Below are positions 31,564-38,093 of a stretch of DNA of 38,093 bases, piece after piece. This DNA is from Thermohalobaculum sp039030715 (GTDB lineage: Bacteria; Pseudomonadota; Alphaproteobacteria; Rhodobacterales; Rhodobacteraceae). Under the pieces are notes generated by a model. It searched no databases. It saw only the letters and a list, made by a program, of their open reading frames with translations, and was not told the DNA's origin. Both the position numbers and the translations under genes were made by a program. The stretch covers positions 1 to 38,093 of the forward strand of contig JBCCDU010000040.1 of NCBI GenBank assembly GCA_039030715.1, read 5' to 3'. The stretch's first letter is position 1. Every line of letters begins with the position of its first letter.

Positions 31564-32328
31564 TCAGGCCACGCGGCCCCAGAAGCGGGTCTGAACCGCG
31601 GCACTGTTGGTCACGCCCGGCCGGTCGGCGTAGCAAAGGACGGGGACCAGACGCGGACGCTCACCCGTCACCGGGGTCACACGGTGGATCGACTGGGCAC
31701 CGGCGAATATCAGCAGCGTGCCCTCGGTGAACGGCAGGTCCACCACATCCTCGCGTGCGCCTGCCGTCAGGGCGGCGATGCGCGCCGGGCCGTCCGGTGC
31801 CTCGCGCAGGCCCGGCGCGTACTCGAAGCTGCCGCCCTCCTCCGGTTTTTGCAGCATCAGGGTGACGGTAAAGGGGCTTTCGTCGAAATGCCAGCCATGC
31901 AGCCCGCCATCACGGAAGACGTTGATCGTGCAAGCCCCCAGCGGATCGGCCAGGCGGTGCAGCGGTTGCACCCCCGTTACCCGTCCGATGAAGCGACAGA
32001 GTGCATCGCTGGCATAAAGCTGGCGCAGCGCGCCCCGGGGCAGCAGGTCATAGGCGACCGAGCCGACATCGGTTTCCTGCGCATCCGCCGCCGTCGCCTC
32101 GCCAAGATAGACATCGTGCGCGGCGCGGCTAAACCAGGCTTTGGGTGCGGCGTGCCGCGCCTCAGCCTGCATTCTGGCGAGGGCGTCGGGCAACAGAAAC
32201 CCCGGAAGGTGGCAGAGACCGGTTTCGGCGAAAGTCTGCGCCTCGCGCTTTGCGAACTCGTCACCCTCCGCCCCCGGCGCATCGATGGGGTAGCGGTCGA
32301 GATCCACCAGATCGCCCAGCGCCGACAT
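31564..32328 (-). CDS. 2-oxoglutarate/Fe(II) oxygenase, HalD/ArpA-like
   Basis: This 254-residue soluble enzyme has the double-stranded beta-helix of iron/2-oxoglutarate oxygenases. The metal triad is His147-x-Asp149 (HGWHFDES) and His215 (QSIHRVTP), and Arg226 (ERPRL) is placed to bind 2-oxoglutarate. The overall pattern, including CTINVFRDGG, FTVTLMLQ and VPVLCYADRPG, resembles the HalD/ArpA group related to amino-acid halogenases. Because the Asp is retained, it should hydroxylate rather than halogenate. The substrate, perhaps a free amino acid, is unknown. GAGGAATAGGAT precedes the ATG. It starts 3 bases after the yciB stop, so both belong to one minus-strand unit. Confidence 0.82.
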   Translation of the reverse strand: MSALGDLVDLDRYPIDAPGAEGDEFAKREAQTFAETGLCHLPGFLLPDALARMQAEARHAAPKAWFSRAAHDVYLGEATAADAQETDVGSVAYDLLPRGALRQLYASDALCRFIGRVTGVQPLHRLADPLGACTINVFRDGGLHGWHFDESPFTVTLMLQKPEEGGSFEYAPGLREAPDGPARIAALTAGAREDVVDLPFTEGTLLIFAGAQSIHRVTPVTGERPRLVPVLCYADRPGVTNSAAVQTRFWGRVA

Positions 32329-32331
32329 ATC

Positions 32332-32970
32332 CTATTCCTCGGTCATATGGCGTTTGAAGAGGGGGATCTGGCAGGCCATGAACAGCAGCGTCAGCGGCAG
32401 GTTTCCGAAGGTCTTGAACGCGACCCAGAACTCGGTGCTCTGGGTGCGCCAGATCGCCTCGTTCAAAAGTGCCATGCAGATGAAGAAACCGGCGAAGCGC
32501 TTGGTGAAGATCATCCAGCCCTCATCCGTCAGGGGCATAGTATCGCCCATCAGGTATTTGAGATAGCTGCGCCCCTGCAGCAGCCCGACAAACAGGATGC
32601 TGGCGAAGATGCCGTTGACGATGGTAGGCTTCATCTTGATGAAGGTGTCGTCCTGAAGCCAGAGCGTCAGCCCGCCGAAGACGGCCACCACGACCCCGGT
32701 CACCACCGCCATTTTCGGCAGGCTGCGGTTCAGAAACCAGGATGCGGTGAGCGAGATTGCGATCGCCACCATGAAGACGGCGGTGGCCAGCAGGATCGGA
32801 CCGCTGGCGCCGGTCAGCGCCTCTGGCCCGGTCAGGCGGGCCATTGGATCGAAGACTGCCGGGTGCTCCAGCAGGCTTTCGCCCCTGGTGAAGGTCAGGA
32901 AGAAGACGGCCAGCGGCCCGATCTCCAACACAAGTTTCAGCAGGGGATTGATCGATGTATTGTCGTTCAT
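32332..32970 (-). CDS. yciB: Inner membrane septation protein A (YciB/IspZ family)
   Basis: The ATG at 32970 gives 212 residues with five to six membrane helices. Family features are NPLLKLVLEIGPLAVFFLTF, SWFLNRSLPKMAVVTGV, IKMKPTIVNGIFASILFVG, GRSYLKYLMG and the W..F.LYF-like KTFGNLPLTLLF end. YciB supports envelope growth and septation; loss gives mild division defects in several bacteria. TAGGAAACC stands 6 bases before the start. A longer frame (to 33501) is a shadow of the DMT gene. The DMT transporter gene lies 20 bases upstream and the oxygenase gene 3 bases downstream. Confidence 0.93.
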   Translation of the reverse strand: MNDNTSINPLLKLVLEIGPLAVFFLTFTRGESLLEHPAVFDPMARLTGPEALTGASGPILLATAVFMVAIAISLTASWFLNRSLPKMAVVTGVVVAVFGGLTLWLQDDTFIKMKPTIVNGIFASILFVGLLQGRSYLKYLMGDTMPLTDEGWMIFTKRFAGFFICMALLNEAIWRTQSTEFWVAFKTFGNLPLTLLFMACQIPLFKRHMTEE

Positions 32971-32990
32971 GAGGTTTCCTAGCCCGCCTC

Positions 32991-33893
32991 TCAGCCGAAT
33001 TCCACCAGAACCGCGCCCAGGGCGATCAGGATCATCAGTGCCGCGCGGCGGGGGCCAACCGTCTCGCCCAGGAAGAACCAGCCGATCAGCGCGGCGAAGA
33101 CCACCGAGGTTTCGCGCAGCGCCGCCGCCTCGCCCACCTTGTCCAGCCGGGTCGCCAGCATCACGCAGCCGAAGCTGACAAAGCCGATCAGCCCGCCGGC
33201 AAAACCGCGCAGCATCAGCGGCCCGGGGGCAGGGCGGTCCGGGTCGCGCTGCCAAAGCCAATAGGCGACAAAGGGAAACACCAGCCCGTCGACCACGAAG
33301 AACCAGGCGAGGAAGGTGAAGGGATGTGCCGCCTGGCGGATGCCCCAGGCGTCGTAAACCGTATAGACCGCCACCGCGATCCCACCCGCGAAGGCCAACA
33401 GCAGTGCGCCTGTCAGCGTATGGCGCGCCACCTGCTCCTCGTGGATATTCACCGCTGCCAGCGCCAGGATGCCGCCCGATAGCAGGAAGATCCCCAGCCA
33501 CTGCAAGGGCGCGTAGCTTTCGGAAAAGACGACGATGGCGAACAGCACCGTCGCCAGCGGCCCGGTGCCGCGCACCACGGGATAGACGGCGGTATAGGAA
33601 GCCCGCTGATACGCCATCCCCATCAGGATCTTATAGATCAGGTGGATCACCAGCACTCCGCCCAGGATCACCCACATCTGACGGTTTGGCAGGGGAAAGA
33701 CAAAGAGCGCGATGGGCAGCGCCATAACCATATAGGAGAAATCAATCGCGCCGCGCGTCAGCCAGGGATCGTGTCGCCCCTTCTGAAGCGCGCCGAAGGC
33801 CGCATGGGCACAGGCCGAGATCAAAGCAAGCGCCATGGCCCAGTGCCGCCCAGCCTCGGTCCCCTCGATCGATATCACCCACTCGGCGAGCAT
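32991..33893 (-). CDS. EamA/DMT superfamily transporter
   Basis: From the ATG at 33893 this is a 300-residue membrane protein with about ten helices in two EamA halves (first to about 150, second ending LRETSVVFAALIGWFFLGETVG). GAGGG stands 6 bases before this ATG, which is why it was preferred over 33959. The family exports small metabolites such as amino acids; no specificity can be read. The AYQRASYTAVYPVVRGTGPL segment and the FLGE motifs are typical. It is the first gene of the minus-strand group leading to yciB, and it faces away from a 275-base gap before ftsY. Confidence 0.85.
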   Translation of the reverse strand: MLAEWVISIEGTEAGRHWAMALALISACAHAAFGALQKGRHDPWLTRGAIDFSYMVMALPIALFVFPLPNRQMWVILGGVLVIHLIYKILMGMAYQRASYTAVYPVVRGTGPLATVLFAIVVFSESYAPLQWLGIFLLSGGILALAAVNIHEEQVARHTLTGALLLAFAGGIAVAVYTVYDAWGIRQAAHPFTFLAWFFVVDGLVFPFVAYWLWQRDPDRPAPGPLMLRGFAGGLIGFVSFGCVMLATRLDKVGEAAALRETSVVFAALIGWFFLGETVGPRRAALMILIALGAVLVEFG

Positions 33894-33991
33894 ACGCGCC
33901 CTCGCTGCCGGACCTAGGCGGCCCGGATCGAGCCTAGGCGCGGGATCGCGGCTGGGCAATGCCCGTCGCGAGCGGCAGGTGTGAGCCAGAG

Positions 33992-34011
33992 GTCCCGGAT
34001 CAGTCCGGGAC
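33992..34011. repeat. REP-like palindromic element, copy 1
   Basis: GTCCCGGA-TCAG-TCCGGGAC: two 8-base arms that pair perfectly around a 4-base loop. A nearly identical copy lies at 34132-34152. The flanks (GAG before, GG after) are partly shared, so both copies come from the same element family. Confidence 0.7.
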
Positions 34012-34131
34012 GGCGAGACGCCTGGGGCGGGCCTCTTTTGGTTGACCCCGCGTGCGGTGCATTTGATGGCGCGCAGATCGGATTTGCATCTGCTCCCGCC
34101 GTTTGGTGGGTTTCGATGCTGGGAATTAGAG

Positions 34132-34152
34132 GTCCCGGATCAAGTCCGGGAC
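34132..34152. repeat. REP-like palindromic element, copy 2, possible ftsY terminator
   Basis: GTCCCGGA-TCAAG-TCCGGGAC with 8-base arms and a 5-base loop lies 17 bases after the ftsY stop. Read on the ftsY strand it forms a strong stem, then CTCTAATTCCC. It may end or stabilise the ftsY mRNA. Between the two copies (34012-34131) nothing coding was recognised. Confidence 0.65.
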
Positions 34153-34168
34153 GGCAAAGCGCCCGTGG

Positions 34169-35659
<1,491 letters not shown>

Positions 35660-35838
35660 GGTCTCTCCGCCTGGATCCTCGCCTGCATAGCCAGCAATGC
35701 CCGCGTTGAAAAGCGTTGCTGTGGCTTTTCCGCCGCGCTTGGCCCGCCACGATCACAGTTCGGTGCCGGAGACTTGGCAGAGGCGCGTTCCAACACGATC
35801 TCAACGGGAGTGCAGTTCCAGACCGCATGGAGGACAGG

Positions 35839-36027
35839 ATGACCCACATAGCAGCCCGCCTCGCCCTAATGACCCTGGCGCTGGCCGCCCTGCCAGGCTG
35901 CGCCGTCGTCCTGGCCGGCACCGCGGGCGGTCTGATCGTCGATGAAGGCATCGTCGAACGCGACGGCAAGTTCGATCCGCTGGAAAACACCGCCGTTGGG
36001 CGCGCGTTTGATCGGACGGTGAACTAG
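35839..36027 (+). CDS. Small lipoprotein, 62 aa
   Basis: The ATG at 35839 follows GGAGG by 5 bases and gives MTHIAARLALMTLALAALPGC, a lipoprotein signal with Cys21 (LPGC). The mature part AVVLAGTAGGLIVDEGIVERDG then FDPLENTAVG is short and without a known domain. A longer frame from 35716 would place the signal internally and was rejected. It is on the plus strand between the divergent ftsY (180 bases away) and convergent mtaB, whose stop is one base from its own. Similar tiny lipoproteins occur in related genomes as hypotheticals, as far as I recall. Confidence 0.72.
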   Translation: MTHIAARLALMTLALAALPGCAVVLAGTAGGLIVDEGIVERDGKFDPLENTAVGRAFDRTVN

Positions 36028-36028
36028 G

Positions 36029-37306
36029 TTAGGCGGTCAGCGTACCCTCTGCAATGCCGGTGATCTGGGCTTGCACAATCTGGCCCACGGGCTGGGGCGC
36101 AGCGAACCAAACCTCGGCAAAGCCCTCGGTCCGACCCATCTCGGGGCGTTCCATCAGGACGTTTTGCGCGGTGCCCAACTGGGCCGCGAGATAGCCGGCG
36201 GCCTGTGCATCGCCTGCTGCACGCAGACGGGCCGCACGCTCTTTGCGCACAGCCTTGGCCACCTGAGGCATGCGCGCCGCCGGGGTGCCCTCGCGGGGCG
36301 AGTAGGGGAAGACATGCAGCCACGTCAGGCTGCAGTCCTCAACCAGCTTCAGCGAATTCTCGAACATCGCCTCGGTCTCGGTCGGGAAGCCCGCTATGAT
36401 GTCGGCGCCGAAGACGATGTCGGGCCTCGCCGCGCGGACCTCCTCGCAGAACCGGATCGCGTCGTCGCTGAGATGCCTCCGCTTCATCCGCTTCAGGATC
36501 ATGTCGTCGCCCGCCTGCAGGCTGAGATGCAGATGCGGCATGAGCCGGGGATCCGAGGCGATGGCGTCGACCAAGGCCGGGTCTGCCTCGATGCTGTCGA
36601 TCGAGGAGATCCGCAGACGCGCCAGATCCGGCACCAACCGCAGGATACGCTGCACCAGATCGCCCAGCCGCGGCGCGCCCGGCAGATCGGCGCCCCAAGA
36701 GGTCAGGTCCACCCCGGTCAACACCACTTCGTTGAAGCCATTGCCGACGAGGCGCGCGATCTGCTCCACCACCACACCCGCGGGGACCGAACGCGAATTG
36801 CCCCGGCCATAGGGGATGATGCAAAACGTACAGCGGTGGTCGCAGCCGTTTTGCACCTGGACATAGGCGCGCGCACGGGTGCCAAAACCGTCGATCAGAT
36901 GGCCCGCTGTCTGCTCCGCCGCCATGATGTCGTCGACCACCACGCGTTCCGTTTCGCCAATGAAATCGGGGGTGAGGCGGGTCCAGGTGTCGGCCCGCAT
37001 TTTCTCCAGATTGCCGATCACGCGGTCAACCTCGGGCATGGCCGCGAAGGTTTCCGGCTCGGTCTGGGCCGCGCAGCCGGTGACGATCAGCGTCGCGCCG
37101 GGATGATCGGCGCGCAGGCGGCGGATGCGCTGGCGGGCCTGGCGCACGGCCTCGGCGGTCACGGCGCAGGTGTTGACGACGACCGCGTTGGCCAGGCCCG
37201 CATCGCGCGCGAGCCCGCCCATCGCCTCGGTCTCATAGGCGTTCAGGCGGCAGCCGAAGGTCTCGAAGACCGGGGCCACGCCGGGGGGCGCGCGATCATC
37301 CGGCAT
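36029..37306 (-). CDS. mtaB: tRNA t6A37 methylthiotransferase MtaB
   Basis: MtaB adds a methylthio group to t6A37 of tRNA. The 425-residue protein has two iron-sulfur clusters: the auxiliary site Cys19 (TFGCRLN), Cys47 (NTCAVT) and Cys78 (TGCAAQ), and the radical-SAM site Cys155-x3-Cys159-x2-Cys162 (GCDHRCTFCIIPYGRG). Also typical are LTGVDLTSWG, HLHLSLQAGDD, KRMKRRHL and FGADIIAGFPTETE. A shortened TRAM end is present. The FGCRLN start and missing MiaB-type features favour MtaB. The start overlaps the dapF stop by 11 bases (37296-37306), indicating co-translation. Confidence 0.95.
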   Translation of the reverse strand: MPDDRAPPGVAPVFETFGCRLNAYETEAMGGLARDAGLANAVVVNTCAVTAEAVRQARQRIRRLRADHPGATLIVTGCAAQTEPETFAAMPEVDRVIGNLEKMRADTWTRLTPDFIGETERVVVDDIMAAEQTAGHLIDGFGTRARAYVQVQNGCDHRCTFCIIPYGRGNSRSVPAGVVVEQIARLVGNGFNEVVLTGVDLTSWGADLPGAPRLGDLVQRILRLVPDLARLRISSIDSIEADPALVDAIASDPRLMPHLHLSLQAGDDMILKRMKRRHLSDDAIRFCEEVRAARPDIVFGADIIAGFPTETEAMFENSLKLVEDCSLTWLHVFPYSPREGTPAARMPQVAKAVRKERAARLRAAGDAQAAGYLAAQLGTAQNVLMERPEMGRTEGFAEVWFAAPQPVGQIVQAQITGIAEGTLTA

Positions 37307-38093
37307 GGTCTGCCACGAAATCGGGGCTCAGCACGCCCTCGAAAACCGAGGCGGTGGGCCCCGCCATCAGGATGTGATTGTCCTGGGTCCAGGTGATCTC
37401 CAGCGGGCCGCCATCCAGGATCACCCGCGCGCTGCGCCCGGTCAGCCCCTTGCGCGCGGCGGCCACCACCGCGGCGCAGGCGCCGGAGCCGCAGGCCTCG
37501 GTCACGCCGGTCCCACGCTCCCAAACCCGCATGCGGATCGTTTGCGCATCGATCACCTGGCAGAATTCGACATTTGTCTTTTCGGGGAAGAACGCGTCAT
37601 GTTCCCAACGGGGCCCCAGCGTCTTCAGGTCCACGGCTTCCGCATCCTCGACGAAAAACACCGCATGGGGATTGCCCACATTCACCGCGCCGGGTGCGCC
37701 CTCCAAAGGCAGCGACGCGGTATCGGCGGCATGCGCCAGCGGAATGGCCTGCCAATCCAGGTGGACGGCGCCCATATCGACCTCCACCACCCCATCGGGC
37801 CGGGTGCGCCCGGCGAGCACGCCATTGGCTGTGCGCATGGTCACGGTTTCCGCCGTGCCGCTGGCCAGCACAAGACTGGCGATACAACGGGTGGCATTGC
37901 CGCAGGCGCCGGCGATAGTACCGTCAGCGTTCCAAAAGGTGATCTCCAGATCCGTATCGGCGCCCGCCCGGATCTCGGCCAATTGGTCAAAGCCCACGCC
38001 CCAGCGCCGGTTGCCGATCGCGCGCACCAATGCCGTGTCCAGCGCGACCGGGGTCTGGCGCTGGTCGATCACGACAAAGTCGTTGCCGAGCCC
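37296..38093 (-). CDS. dapF: Diaminopimelate epimerase DapF, 5' end outside window
   Basis: DapF converts LL- to meso-diaminopimelate for lysine and peptidoglycan synthesis. The frame is open to base 38093 and reads GLGNDFVVIDQR there, the known N-terminal motif, so only about ten codons are missing. The two catalytic Cys are in GACGNATRC and TEACGSGACAA. NVGNPHAVFFV and RVWERGTGVTE complete the active site. A GTG at 38072 lies inside the conserved N-terminal motif and is not the start. mtaB overlaps its stop, so the two form an operon. Confidence 0.96.
   Translation of the reverse strand, partial: GLGNDFVVIDQRQTPVALDTALVRAIGNRRWGVGFDQLAEIRAGADTDLEITFWNADGTIAGACGNATRCIASLVLASGTAETVTMRTANGVLAGRTRPDGVVEVDMGAVHLDWQAIPLAHAADTASLPLEGAPGAVNVGNPHAVFFVEDAEAVDLKTLGPRWEHDAFFPEKTNVEFCQVIDAQTIRMRVWERGTGVTEACGSGACAAVVAAARKGLTGRSARVILDGGPLEITWTQDNHILMAGPTASVFEGVLSPDFVADHAG

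Overview
The window is high-GC DNA from an alphaproteobacterium, most likely of the Rhodobacteraceae/Roseobacter group. The evidence is an Irr-type Fur regulator divergent from fabA-fabB-fabI, a DUF2927 lipoprotein, an FtsY with a long acidic Glu-Pro linker, the dapF-mtaB-(lipoprotein)-ftsY-DMT-yciB order, and a perfect GTTC-N7-GTTC alphaproteobacterial LexA box. The species cannot be named from sequence alone. Genes are packed very tightly: many neighbours overlap by ATGA or TGATG, and convergent pairs are often only a few bases apart, so few intrinsic terminators can be seen. No rRNA, tRNA, CRISPR array or insertion sequence was found.

Left part (1-8364): the window opens inside a TPR protein on the minus strand. 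Next is a tightly coupled minus-strand operon (5770 to 1718): a D-2-hydroxyacid dehydrogenase, an unrecognised 181-residue protein, a GNAT-cupin fusion and a class-III-like PHA synthase/hydrolase. An SH3-domain protein (plus), a second TPR protein (minus) and the iron regulator Irr (minus) follow.

Middle part (8552-19691): fabA-fabB-fabI make unsaturated fatty acids and face a 204-residue Cys-motif protein. After that comes a plus-strand cluster of envelope and stress genes: a 38-residue lipoprotein, an XpaC-type protein, TelA, a 46-residue lipoprotein, a DUF2927 lipoprotein, the decayed tail of a second DUF2927 gene, an SPFH/GYF protein and a double zinc-ribbon membrane protein. It combines the XpaC/TelA pair with homologues of the Bacillus YdjI/YdjG membrane-stress partners. 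A GGDEF(degenerate)-EAL protein and the DNA glycosylase gene tag diverge from an 84-bp gap that holds the LexA box.

Right-centre (19815-27415): three plus-strand genes joined by TGATG overlaps encode a 107-residue protein, a 1057-residue Fn3/SGNH-like/LamG-like protein and a 772-residue G8 beta-helix protein. None has a visible signal peptide. A convergent minus-strand group encodes a sulfotransferase and two small membrane proteins. Together these suggest surface-glycan work, but that is inference.

Right part (27531-38093): a ChaN-like lipoprotein, a small membrane protein, rlmN, an sbtA-sbtB pair (bicarbonate transporter and its PII-like partner), a 2-oxoglutarate oxygenase, yciB, a DMT transporter, ftsY, a small lipoprotein, mtaB and a 5'-truncated dapF.
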